A DNA stretch of 20,413 nucleotides from a virus: positions 1 to 20,413 of IMG/VR virus record IMGVR_UViG_3300017706_000140; one strand, given 5' to 3'. Shown here piece by piece: positions 13,371 to 20,413 of this stretch (position 1 is the stretch's first letter; each line of letters starts with the position of its first letter). A model generated the notes under the pieces. It saw nothing but the letters and a program-made list of their open reading frames with translations, did not search any database and was not told the origin of the DNA. Both the position numbers and the translations under genes were made by a program.

Positions 13371-14896
13371 TATTTATCTCCTTTTGAGGGATCGTTGTGA
13401 GCAAACATACCATCATCTTCTGGCGCACCCATTTCACCACCCTCTTCATCTTTTATTTGATCTTCAATTTCTTCAATCTCATGTTCAGTCATTCTTAGTA
13501 TATTCTTTCGTACATACTCTTTAGAAAAATATGTTCCAACATAAGACTCAATCTGTCCTAACATATCCAAACGATTTTGTAGAAGTTCTGCATTCTTGAG
13601 TTCAGTGAAGTGTCCGTCTGCAAGGAAGTCGAACTGAATATGTTCCTTCATTGTATCCCATTCTTCTACTGCGATTACACCCTTCAATACTAGTTGTGTC
13701 TTCAACATGTCTGAGAAAAGAATAGCAAACTTCTTACGAAGTCTTTGTACAAACTTTGTAAATTTTAGTTCATCTCTTGTAATGTTATCAGAACGTCCTA
13801 TAGAAAATCCTGATTCTTCTGCAAGTCTTGATACAGGTACATTGAGTGAACGATATAGTTTTTTCTGGAAGTACTGAATGTCATCAATCTCACCAAGGTT
13901 TGAACCGCCAGGCAAGGTTGTGATTTCTGTTCCTCTACCGCCTTCTCTACGAGGTAGCCAGAAATCTTCTAACATTGACATATGATTTCTATCGTCACGA
14001 ATTTCACCAGTTCGTGCATCATACACCAACTTGTTACGATAACGATTCATCACATCTTTCAGATATGCTTCTGCCTTCATTTTAGGCAAGTTACCAACAT
14101 CAATATAGAAAATACGTCTTTCAGGCGCACGAGAGATACGATAGATAACTAATGCATCTTCAATCATACGCAACTGATTGACAGGTTTAATAGCTTTATT
14201 TAAATGAGAAAGGACTGTTCCTTTGTGCATATCCACCAAACCAGATGGACAATAAGAAATTGCATCAGCAGTAATCTTTACACCAGTAGATGTTCCTGTG
14301 TTTTGATCAGCACCCTTTTCGTTATAGAGATAAAAATCCTCTATGTTCTTTACCATATCCAAACCAGTTTTTGGATCTTTTTCTTTTCTTTGTTCTCTGA
14401 CCTTCTTAATCTTGCGAGGGTCAATAAACCTTACTTCCTTAATTCCTTTGCGAGGCATTTTCGTATCAATAATTTTATGATAATATACTCTACCATCAAC
14501 ATACCATCTTCTAAAAATGTCATGTCCTTTTGCATTGAAATCAAGCAAACGCAGAACTTCATCAAACTCATCTCTAATTTTAGATTTGATGTTTGGTGAA
14601 AGTTTTAAATTGTCTAGAGAAATTGATACAGATTGATCTCTTTCATCAGAGACAATCGCTTCATTTACAATATCTTCAATTGCACTATCGCATTCTGCTT
14701 GTTGTGCAATATCACGATATCTACGAATTAAGTCTAGTTCGTTTTTGTCACGGCCGTCCATATCAAGGATGGATGCATAATGCCCACCACCTGATACAAT
14801 GTCCATTGTACCGTCATCAGTAGAAGGAGCAGTGAAACCATCACTACCCCCACTCTGATTCGCCCTTGTGATTCTGAAACCAAATAGTTCCGCCAT
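13370..14896 (-). CDS. 20: Portal vertex protein gp20
   Basis: This 508-aa protein forms the dodecameric portal through which DNA enters the head, nucleates prohead assembly and docks terminase and the neck. Family matches include IVNEAIVSDERDQSVSISLD, VRFIDPRKIKKVREQRK, RISRAPERRIFYIDVGNLPK and YLKDVMNRYRNKLVYDARTG, ending in an acidic C-terminal region. The length is close to T4 gp20 (524 aa). The ATG has AGGAGAA ahead and a variant late box ACTAAATA at 14924-14931. The stop overlaps the gp67-like start. This gene is widely used as a marine myovirus marker, so it can place the phage in a tree. Confidence 0.97.
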   Translation of the reverse strand: MAELFGFRITRANQSGGSDGFTAPSTDDGTMDIVSGGGHYASILDMDGRDKNELDLIRRYRDIAQQAECDSAIEDIVNEAIVSDERDQSVSISLDNLKLSPNIKSKIRDEFDEVLRLLDFNAKGHDIFRRWYVDGRVYYHKIIDTKMPRKGIKEVRFIDPRKIKKVREQRKEKDPKTGLDMVKNIEDFYLYNEKGADQNTGTSTGVKITADAISYCPSGLVDMHKGTVLSHLNKAIKPVNQLRMIEDALVIYRISRAPERRIFYIDVGNLPKMKAEAYLKDVMNRYRNKLVYDARTGEIRDDRNHMSMLEDFWLPRREGGRGTEITTLPGGSNLGEIDDIQYFQKKLYRSLNVPVSRLAEESGFSIGRSDNITRDELKFTKFVQRLRKKFAILFSDMLKTQLVLKGVIAVEEWDTMKEHIQFDFLADGHFTELKNAELLQNRLDMLGQIESYVGTYFSKEYVRKNILRMTEHEIEEIEDQIKDEEGGEMGAPEDDGMFAHNDPSKGDK

Positions 14897-14923
14897 ACTA
14901 TAGTTCTCCTAATTTTACCCAAC

Positions 14924-14931
14924 TATTTAGT
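14924..14931 (-). promoter_or_regulatory. Possible variant late promoter (ACTAAATA) for gp20
   Basis: The minus strand reads ACTAAATA, two bases from TATAAATA, 28 bases before the gp20 ATG in the short gap after gp19. The same octamer occurs at 19882-19889, also in an intergenic gap. Confidence 0.4.
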
Positions 14932-14948
14932 CGGTTTGTAAAACTAGA

Positions 14949-15473
14949 TTATACGTTACTAGCGGAGAAACTTGTGTATCTCCAAGTTACATCAAATGAT
15001 TCAATATCACTTACAGTGTCATATGACAATTCGATTGGTGCAACTACAGTTGGCCAACAGTTTTTAAGAATGTATGATTTTAGAATTCTGTCATCCCTAT
15101 CCAACTGTTGTACAGTCAACTGTGAAGAATAATCTGAAACACTTACGAGTCCAGTATTTTCATCCAGATCGTTGATACCATTCATCCAACGCTCAATTGC
15201 ATTACGAACCATGAAATCAGTATCATTGATAACTGTTGTTGTCCAAGTTTCAAAAGTTCTGTCACCAGCGAGGAACAATTGGCGTCCTCTGAAGTTAACA
15301 GTTACTTCTGGAATTGTCTGGCCAGGCAACGAAGTCGCCTTAACCAAATATTGTGTTCTTACGGTGTCCAAACCTGTTGCAATTCCTGATGGTGTGGACA
15401 TGATAACCCTATATTGGTTAGCCCTTGCGCCACCGCCGATAAGGTTTGATTTAAAATCGTCAATACTAGCCAT
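14949..15473 (-). CDS. 19: Tail tube protein gp19
   Basis: This 174-aa subunit makes the inner tube of the contractile tail. The hallmark is LAGDRTFETWTTTVINDTDF followed by VRNAIERWMNGIND (68-102), which matches T4 gp19 NVAGDRTFDDWTVTVMND closely. The C-terminal block, LKNCWPTVVAPIELSYDTV to FDVTWRYTSF, is also typical. T4 gp19 is 163 aa. The ATG lies four bases past the gp18 stop with a GGGGGA ribosome site, so gp18 and gp19 form one unit. The sheath-tube order is conserved across T4-like phages. Confidence 0.96.
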   Translation of the reverse strand: MASIDDFKSNLIGGGARANQYRVIMSTPSGIATGLDTVRTQYLVKATSLPGQTIPEVTVNFRGRQLFLAGDRTFETWTTTVINDTDFMVRNAIERWMNGINDLDENTGLVSVSDYSSQLTVQQLDRDDRILKSYILKNCWPTVVAPIELSYDTVSDIESFDVTWRYTSFSASNV

Positions 15474-15477
15474 TTAA

Positions 15478-17487
15478 TTATCCCCCTACCTCTGAAAATG
15501 CTACCCCAGTTCTCACTGCGATAAAGTTTAGTTGAATGAAGTTGATTGAACGTGCTGGTTTGATAAAGATATCTCCAACAAATTCATTTCTATCAATTAC
15601 TTCACCTGTGTTATTTGTTCCATCTGCAACAACCTTGAAGTCGGTAATACCTCTTCTACCTTGTACATCTCTTAGGAATGGTTCAACAAGATTTTTGAAT
15701 TGTGCTTGAGTAAACGCATCGTTAATTTCAAAGAGTTGAAACTTAGCAGCAGTTGCAATTGCCTTTTCAAGAACAAGGAACAATCTACGGACGTTAATCC
15801 TATCGAATGCACTTGGTCTAGACAATGCAGTTTTATCACCGAAGAGAACAGTACCTTGGCCTGGGAATGTGCAAACAGGGTTTACACGAGCAGGATAAAG
15901 TATATCTCTTTCTGCTTTTGTTGGGTTGTATGCAAGTTTTACTGAACCACGAATTTGTCCTCTGTTGTAACCAGCTGGTGAGAACCAAGGGTCAGCAACA
16001 GTGTCTGCATTTGCACATAGTCCAGCAGTATCACCGTTCAATGGAACGTAACGATACACATCACTATACTTGTCGTACATATACTTGTATCCACTATCGA
16101 ATACTGCATATGAAGAACTTGCAAGAAGGTCAAAGAAACCTTTGACGTTTGATGTTTGTGCGGCACCTGTTGTGACACCTACAACATCAGCTGATCTTGG
16201 TGAAATAAATGCAACACAATCTTTTCTTTTCTCTGCGAGGTCGATTAGACTAGTTGCATGTGTTACACCACCAGTACCAGCAGGAGATTGTCCACCGATA
16301 ATTAAGTTAACATCTACTGTGTCTGCATCACTAAATTTTTCGTATGCAACATCCAGTTCACCTACAGTAGGCGCAAGTGGATTTGCAGTACCGTCTGCAC
16401 CACCACCAAGAGCATCATTAATGATACCAGCTTTACCAGCTGTTGATGCGAATGTAGTACCAGAAGCTGGATTTGATCCAGCAGCAGATAGTGTTGAATG
16501 GTGATCCAACCAACGTACAAATTCTGAACCTAAGTTGACTACGTTTGCATAGAAGTTGCTGTTACCTTGTGGTGTTCTTGCATTTCCTGCCTGAGATACA
16601 AATGGGAAAGTTTCAAGTACTGAATTTCCTCTTTGTCCAGCAAGGTCGTTATCGAAACCACTGATACCACCAGTTTTATCAAATACTACGACATGCATCT
16701 CATCTGAAACAAGTCCTCTGTCAGCAGCATAAGTTGATGTGCCTGGCGCAGCATCAAACAAGTCATAGAATCTCCAGCGTCTGCGAACATTAGTTGCCGC
16801 AACTAAGGCAGATTTAAGTCCACCACCACTAGGATTGTCTAGTTGTCTAATTGTTAAGTTGTCAGTTGAAATTGCAGTAACTTCATACTGTTGTCCGTCT
16901 GCTTCTTGAAAGAATACAATGTCACCAACATTGAATGCAGCACCACCGTCACCAGCAGAACCACCACCGTTGTCAACACCGACAGTTGTTGCACCAGCAG
17001 CTGGTGTACCTGTTGTTACACCTAGTGTACCAGCAGAACCAGTAAAGTTTTGTTCAAACCCTGTTGAGTTTGCACATATTGATGTTCCTAGAGCATTACC
17101 GTAAGCGCCTGGGAATTTAGATCCCCAGTTTCCTACAGAAGCTTGCCCACCAGCATAATTTGCATCGTAAACATCATCGTTATTAATTTGCAATCCAGCA
17201 CCGTTTGCTGTTGCGTTTTTAGATCCTGCCATGTTAGCACGAACTACACGCAAAGCATTACTGTATTGCAAGAAGTTGGCGCTTGAAAACCATGTTTCAT
17301 AGTTGTCAGAAGTTGGTTTACCAAAAATACTTACCAGCTCTTGCTCCGAACCAATTGAAACGACTTCATCTACTGGGCCTTGTGTAAAGTGTCCAGCGAG
17401 CGCTCCGATTGATGTTGCAACAGCAGGCACAACATTGGTAAGATCAACTTCCTTGACTAATACGCCAGGGGATACTTGAAATGCCAT
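15478..17487 (-). CDS. 18: Tail sheath protein gp18
   Basis: This 669-aa contractile sheath subunit (T4 gp18 is 659 aa) wraps the gp19 tube. The N-terminus FQVSPGVLVKEVDLTNVVPA is the standard sheath start. The C-terminal core domain contains VKLAYNPTKAERDILYPARV, VNPVCTFPGQGTVLFGDKTA and NVRRLFLVLEKAIATAAKFQ, all typical. The variable middle holds a Gly/Ala-rich stretch (about 150-190) followed by a small beta unit (FNVGDIVFFQEADGQQYEV), probably a surface domain. The ATG has an AAGGAGA site and an exact late promoter at 17542-17549. Confidence 0.97.
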   Translation of the reverse strand: MAFQVSPGVLVKEVDLTNVVPAVATSIGALAGHFTQGPVDEVVSIGSEQELVSIFGKPTSDNYETWFSSANFLQYSNALRVVRANMAGSKNATANGAGLQINNDDVYDANYAGGQASVGNWGSKFPGAYGNALGTSICANSTGFEQNFTGSAGTLGVTTGTPAAGATTVGVDNGGGSAGDGGAAFNVGDIVFFQEADGQQYEVTAISTDNLTIRQLDNPSGGGLKSALVAATNVRRRWRFYDLFDAAPGTSTYAADRGLVSDEMHVVVFDKTGGISGFDNDLAGQRGNSVLETFPFVSQAGNARTPQGNSNFYANVVNLGSEFVRWLDHHSTLSAAGSNPASGTTFASTAGKAGIINDALGGGADGTANPLAPTVGELDVAYEKFSDADTVDVNLIIGGQSPAGTGGVTHATSLIDLAEKRKDCVAFISPRSADVVGVTTGAAQTSNVKGFFDLLASSSYAVFDSGYKYMYDKYSDVYRYVPLNGDTAGLCANADTVADPWFSPAGYNRGQIRGSVKLAYNPTKAERDILYPARVNPVCTFPGQGTVLFGDKTALSRPSAFDRINVRRLFLVLEKAIATAAKFQLFEINDAFTQAQFKNLVEPFLRDVQGRRGITDFKVVADGTNNTGEVIDRNEFVGDIFIKPARSINFIQLNFIAVRTGVAFSEVGG

Positions 17488-17541
17488 CCTGTTTTCTCCT
17501 TTATGGATTTATCATTATTAAGTTTTCCAAACTTACACGAA

Positions 17542-17549
17542 TATTTATA
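17542..17549 (-). promoter_or_regulatory. T4-type late promoter (TATAAATA) for gp18-gp19
   Basis: Exact TATAAATA on the minus strand, 55 bases before the gp18 ATG. The leader has a 6-bp hairpin, AAGTTT/AAACTT with a 3-nt loop (17520-17534). Confidence 0.78.
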
Positions 17550-17590
17550 AAAAACCTTCTCTTCATTTATTTTTTATAGGTTTTGCGGCA

Positions 17591-17598
17591 CATAAATA
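17591..17598 (+). promoter_or_regulatory. Possible late box (CATAAATA) for the divergent HNH-like gene
   Basis: The plus strand reads CATAAATA five bases before the ATG at 17604. If used as a late promoter, transcription would start at or inside the first codon, giving a leaderless message. It may instead be chance. Confidence 0.25.
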
Positions 17599-17603
17599 AT
17601 TAT

Positions 17604-17903
17604 ATGTCAGAGCACTATCAGAAATACAAAGAAACCATAAAAAAGGTTTCCCAACGCAATTATAGAGCTAGAAAGATATGGGTAAACCAATATCTCTCTA
17701 ATAAAGTCTGTAATTACTGTGGGGAATCTGAAACCGCATGTCTCCAATTTTATCCCTATGAAGGGAAAATACGAAATCTTACTAAAAGAAAAGGATTAAA
17801 TGAAGAATCTAGAACTGAAGTTGTAGGTTTAATCAATGAATCCAAAGTTGTGTGTGCAAACTGTTTCTTAAAGTTAGATAACGATATTATTGATATTATG
17901 TAG
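17604..17903 (+). CDS. Degenerate HNH-type zinc protein, opposite strand, between gp18 and gp17
   Basis: The only plus-strand gene, 99 aa from ATG 17604; a TTG at 17583 would add seven residues but has a poorly spaced ribosome site. The pattern is that of a small HNH endonuclease: CNYCG (C36, C39), then CLQFYP where the active enzymes have L-x-F-H-H, then VVCANC (C84, C87) where active ones continue with His. The four zinc cysteines are kept but the catalytic histidines are replaced (YP at 50-51, F88). It is therefore probably a structural zinc or DNA-binding protein rather than a nuclease. The N-terminal 30 residues are basic and helical. It converges with gp17, with a 14-base gap and no terminator. 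Confidence 0.75.
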   Translation: MSEHYQKYKETIKKVSQRNYRARKIWVNQYLSNKVCNYCGESETACLQFYPYEGKIRNLTKRKGLNEESRTEVVGLINESKVVCANCFLKLDNDIIDIM

Positions 17904-17917
17904 GTATTTGATGTTTT

Positions 17918-19561
17918 CTACCAATCCGAATCGTGACTACGAACTACTGGACTCCATCTTTGACCGTATTCATCAACAACAGCCTCACCATAATCATTTA
18001 CTCCATCTACAATAAATCCAAATGGAGCCATATCTTGTTCTAGTTGATTTTGTTGTTCTAAGTACATTCTAGCACGAATGTCATCATCTGTCAACTCCTT
18101 AAAATAAGTCTGTTGAACTAACCAACCAAATAACACACAACACATTGCAAGGTCATCACAATGTCCTTCCTCAGCCTCATAAGACTGTCCTTTAAGTATA
18201 AATGTAGAAAATTCATTTATTAGTTCATAATCTTGTATAATTAGTTTATCAGTCTCAATAATTTGTTTAAGATTTGAACAACCCATCTTTTTTACTGCTT
18301 TAGTTGTTCTTACTCCCAACTGTGCTTTTCCCCCTGAGAACCCACCGCCAACGACTTGGCCTGCACGACCACGCATTGAAGCCATAATAAGGTTCTCATA
18401 CTCCAAGTCAAACTGTAGAGCAGAAGCAACTTGTTCACCTATATCATTTACCTCTATCATAGTATATGCAAGGTTATATGCAGTAGCAACTTCATGGATT
18501 ATGTTAGGAAATAGTAAAGGTTTTATTTGATTGTTACGGTATTTTGCAACTATTTTATAGGGAACAGTTGATACGTCAAATACAATAAACGCAGAGTAAT
18601 CATTGTTTGTTCCTCTTGACACATCAGCAATTAGTGTATATGTATGTTTTTCTTTTGGATTTTCATAAACATCCAACCCAGCATTTGACTTGGTAGGAGT
18701 ATGAAATGCCATTGTCTTAATCTTTGCAGCTGCAATAAGTGTATTAGAAGAACCAAGAAACTCACAATCAAACTCTCTTCTGAACTGTTCCTCAGAGGTG
18801 TTTGCGATTGTTTCTGTTCTCCACATCTCATCACGGCCAGGCACTTGACTCCAATGAACATCTATGATATTGTATGAGTTACGTTTATTCTCTGCGTCTA
18901 CCCAAAGTTTGTAGAACAAGTTCATACCGTTTGGTGTAGAAACAATAATAACCTTTGTAGACTTACCAGATGAAATTGTAGGATAAACAGAACTAAAGAA
19001 GTCCTCTGCAACATTAGTAGGAACGAATGCAAATTCGTCCAAGAATATCATGTTGTAAGAACCACCACGAACTGCACTTGAAGATGTTGATGAAGCAACT
19101 ACACGAGAACCGTTCTCTAAGTCCACTGAACCCTTGTTCCAAGACACAACTCCTTGTTGTAACCACTTGGGTAGGTTCTCGTATGCAAGTTGCAAACGTC
19201 CAAGAATATCTCGTGCAGTCGCAGCCTTGTTAGCAAGGATTGCAACATTCATATTATCATTGAAAAGAACGTAGTGAAGAATGTAAGATACCATAGTCGT
19301 GGATTTACCAGACTGTCGTGGCATTTTACATATAGTGAATCTATCATTATGAATTGTATCTACGATATCTTCTTGGAAGTCATACATTTCAAAAGGAACG
19401 AGTCCTTCATCAAGAGATACAATTTTAATGTAATTTTTAATAAAGTATATGGGGTTTTCCATACACTTCTGGTATTCTAAAATATTCTCTTTTGTCCAGT
19501 TTACTGGAACATTAGATTTTTTTAGTAGTGGGTTTCCAAGATAGTGTTCATAATTTGACAT
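17918..19561 (-). CDS. 17: Terminase large subunit gp17
   Basis: This 547-aa packaging motor combines an ATPase with a headful nuclease. The N-terminal ATPase has Walker A PRQSGKST (81-88), Walker B MIFLDEFA (171-178) and coupling motif STPNG (208-212). The C-terminal RNase H-like nuclease shows IADVSRGTNNDYSAF (D313, D321), IEVNDIG (370-376) and GHCDDLAM, the expected acidic cluster. T4 gp17 is 610 aa; the difference is mostly at the ends. The start ATG is 11 bases past the stop of the 86-aa gene and lacks a clear ribosome site, with AATAAATA (19567-19574) just ahead, so its expression signal is uncertain. No gp16 small terminase gene is visible next to it. Confidence 0.97.
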   Translation of the reverse strand: MSNYEHYLGNPLLKKSNVPVNWTKENILEYQKCMENPIYFIKNYIKIVSLDEGLVPFEMYDFQEDIVDTIHNDRFTICKMPRQSGKSTTMVSYILHYVLFNDNMNVAILANKAATARDILGRLQLAYENLPKWLQQGVVSWNKGSVDLENGSRVVASSTSSSAVRGGSYNMIFLDEFAFVPTNVAEDFFSSVYPTISSGKSTKVIIVSTPNGMNLFYKLWVDAENKRNSYNIIDVHWSQVPGRDEMWRTETIANTSEEQFRREFDCEFLGSSNTLIAAAKIKTMAFHTPTKSNAGLDVYENPKEKHTYTLIADVSRGTNNDYSAFIVFDVSTVPYKIVAKYRNNQIKPLLFPNIIHEVATAYNLAYTMIEVNDIGEQVASALQFDLEYENLIMASMRGRAGQVVGGGFSGGKAQLGVRTTKAVKKMGCSNLKQIIETDKLIIQDYELINEFSTFILKGQSYEAEEGHCDDLAMCCVLFGWLVQQTYFKELTDDDIRARMYLEQQNQLEQDMAPFGFIVDGVNDYGEAVVDEYGQRWSPVVRSHDSDW

Positions 19562-19572
19562 TCAGATATTTA

Positions 19573-19833
19573 TTACTCATATTTTTTTGCAGAGTCTTCT
19601 AATTCTTTTTTATATGCAGCTTTGACTGCATCAGTATGAAACTGTGCAACCATCGCTTTTACGTCTGCACTTTCACCAGAAATATCTGAGTCTGGTGCAA
19701 CAACATGGCGTGAGAAATTTCTTGAAATTTCTACACTATCTTCTTCAATGATAGTAGCAGTTCTCACTTGAATCATTTTGTGAGGGCCTACTACCTCAAT
19801 TTTATCTTGTTCTGTACGTTTTGTAATCGCCAT
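19573..19833 (-). CDS. Small conserved-looking phage protein, unknown function
   Basis: This 86-aa protein begins AITKRTEQDKIEVVGPHKMI and continues with VRTATIIEEDSVEISRNFSR and a C-terminal helix (about 58-86). This resembles small proteins that follow tail-fibre or structural genes in several phages, as I recall; their function is not known. It occupies the place of gp16 (small terminase) in front of gp17, but it is much shorter than T4 gp16 (164 aa) and lacks the helical coiled-coil character of that family, so I do not call it gp16. A variant late box ACTAAATA (19882-19889) and a leader hairpin lie upstream. Confidence 0.7.
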   Translation of the reverse strand: MAITKRTEQDKIEVVGPHKMIQVRTATIIEEDSVEISRNFSRHVVAPDSDISGESADVKAMVAQFHTDAVKAAYKKELEDSAKKYE

Positions 19834-19853
19834 TATTTTTATCCTTTTGTCCG

Positions 19854-19873
19854 CCTCTAGTATCCACTAGAGG
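19854..19873 (-). other. Perfect hairpin in the leader of the 86-aa gene
   Basis: CCTCTAG (19854-19860) and CTAGAGG (19867-19873) form a 7-bp stem with a 6-nt loop. No T tract follows on the minus strand, so it is a poor terminator for the fibre gene. It lies just past the possible late box, so it could instead be the 5' end structure of the 86-aa gene's message. Confidence 0.55.
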
Positions 19874-19881
19874 TATAAAGT

Positions 19882-19889
19882 TATTTAGT
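19882..19889 (-). promoter_or_regulatory. Possible variant late promoter (ACTAAATA) for the 86-aa gene
   Basis: The minus strand reads ACTAAATA between the fibre-gene stop (19891) and the hairpin at 19854-19873. The octamer is identical to the one ahead of gp20. Confidence 0.4.
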
Positions 19890-19890
19890 A

Positions 19891-20413
19891 TCACGCTGTT
19901 TGATAAGAAATAAAATAGTAAACTTCTGAACTTCCAGTATATGGAACAGCACTATGACCACCAGCACTAGTAACAATATATGTGTCAAATTGTGAACCGC
20001 CATTACCAGCACCCAAAATTCCCAGACCAGAGTCTTGAGCAATACTATATGGTGTAGCAGAACCTTGTATTCCATATTCACTTCCATCATATGCGAAAGG
20101 TAAATTTATAGTATATCTGTTAGTTGCAGATGAATTAAACCAAATTGAAAAATTGATAAACACTCTGTTACCTATTTTTGTATAAGGTAGTGCATTTGTA
20201 CTACTATTAAGACCAGGCAACCTAAACTCGTAATCACTTGAATATGTGAGGACACTACCAACAGAACCTGTTTTTACTACTGGCGTCCAAGTGCCTTCTT
20301 CATAATCGTCTAAAGTGTTGGCTGCACCAGTACCACCAATTGCGACACCAGCACTTGCAGTAATTAATCCAGTTGATGTGAATGTTCCACTTGCAGATAG
20401 GGTTGCACCACTA
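19891..20413 (-). CDS. C-terminal part of a tail-fibre-like or virion surface protein, 5' truncated
   Basis: The frame is open from base 20412 to a TGA at 19891, so at least 174 aa belong to a longer protein that starts outside the window. It opens with a repetitive Gly/Ser/Thr/Ala stretch (SGATLSASGTFTSTGLITAS), as in fibre shafts. This is followed by the motif LDDYEEGTWTPVV, found in many phage fibre and surface proteins just before a C-terminal beta-sandwich. The end (SGLGILGAGNGGSQFDTYIV and SSEVYYFISYQTA) fits a beta-rich binding domain. It may contact the host surface, but this is inferred from the motif. The apparent TTG start at 20220 is internal and not real. Confidence 0.8.
   Translation of the reverse strand, partial: SGATLSASGTFTSTGLITASAGVAIGGTGAANTLDDYEEGTWTPVVKTGSVGSVLTYSSDYEFRLPGLNSSTNALPYTKIGNRVFINFSIWFNSSATNRYTINLPFAYDGSEYGIQGSATPYSIAQDSGLGILGAGNGGSQFDTYIVTSAGGHSAVPYTGSSEVYYFISYQTA

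Noticed and set aside
13138-13524. 128-codon plus-strand frame opposite the gp67/gp68 region and the end of gp20
   Set aside because: It overlaps three coupled minus-strand genes with ribosome sites and shows no family pattern.
19573-19833. Calling the 86-aa gene terminase small subunit gp16 from its position
   Set aside because: Too short and without the helical oligomerisation character of gp16; its sequence resembles small proteins found after fibre genes.
19891-20220. A complete 109-aa gene starting at TTG 20220
   Set aside because: The frame continues open to the window edge with fibre-like sequence, including LDDYEEGTWTP, so this is the C-terminal part of a longer gene.
1-20413. CRISPR arrays, insertion sequences, tRNA genes, attachment sites
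   Set aside because: Reading both strands showed no regularly spaced repeats, transposase genes, tRNA-like arms with proper loops, or integrase.

Overview
The window is a contiguous block of the core genome of a T4-like myovirus (tailed phage), most probably marine. The evidence is gene content and order. Reading down the minus strand from the right edge, it holds a tail-fibre-like gene, a small phage protein, terminase (gp17), tail sheath (gp18), tail tube (gp19), portal (gp20), prohead core proteins (gp67-like, a gp68-position protein and a small beta-rich protein), prohead protease (gp21), scaffold (gp22), major capsid protein (gp23), a gp19-like structural protein, UvsY, UvsW, an unknown 128-aa protein, late sigma factor gp55, gp47, gp46, a DNA methyltransferase-like protein, peptide deformylase, a DUF932 protein and an Hsp20 chaperone. 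The low GC content and the def/hsp20/DUF932 accessory set resemble cyanophages and pelagiphages, but no photosynthesis gene or other host-specific marker is present, so the host is left open.

Layout. 1-93 is the 5' end of an unknown gene leaving the window. 94-1850 holds hsp20 and the DUF932 gene, with a terminator, sigma70-type promoters and a 214-nt regulatory gap between them. 1848-6216 is a tightly overlapped run gp55 > gp47 > gp46 > methyltransferase > def, with a strong TTGACA-16-TATAAT promoter in front of gp55. 6359-8645 is uvsY > uvsW > unknown gene, joined by overlapping stop and start codons and preceded by a 114-nt leader with a predicted multi-branched fold. 8760-17487 is the head and tail structural module, and 17918-19833 holds terminase and a small gene. 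One gene, a degenerate HNH-type zinc protein at 17604-17903, lies on the opposite strand between gp17 and gp18. No stretch of more than about 215 bases is without a gene.

How the genes work together. gp46/gp47, UvsY and UvsW form the T4 recombination-dependent replication and repair machinery. gp55 redirects host RNA polymerase to TATAAATA late promoters, and six exact copies of that box lie upstream of hsp20, uvsY, the gp19-like gene, gp23, gp22 and gp18. gp20, gp67-like, gp21, gp22 and gp23 build and mature the prohead, gp17 packages DNA, and gp18, gp19 and the gp19-like protein build the contractile tail.

Most of the window is well-known phage core. The features most worth a second look are the structured uvsY leader, a terminator whose loop carries the -35 box of the next promoter, the divergent HNH-like gene that has lost its catalytic histidines, the second tail-tube-like protein, and a long scaffold protein with a methionine-rich segment. 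I did not find a clearly new multi-gene system.
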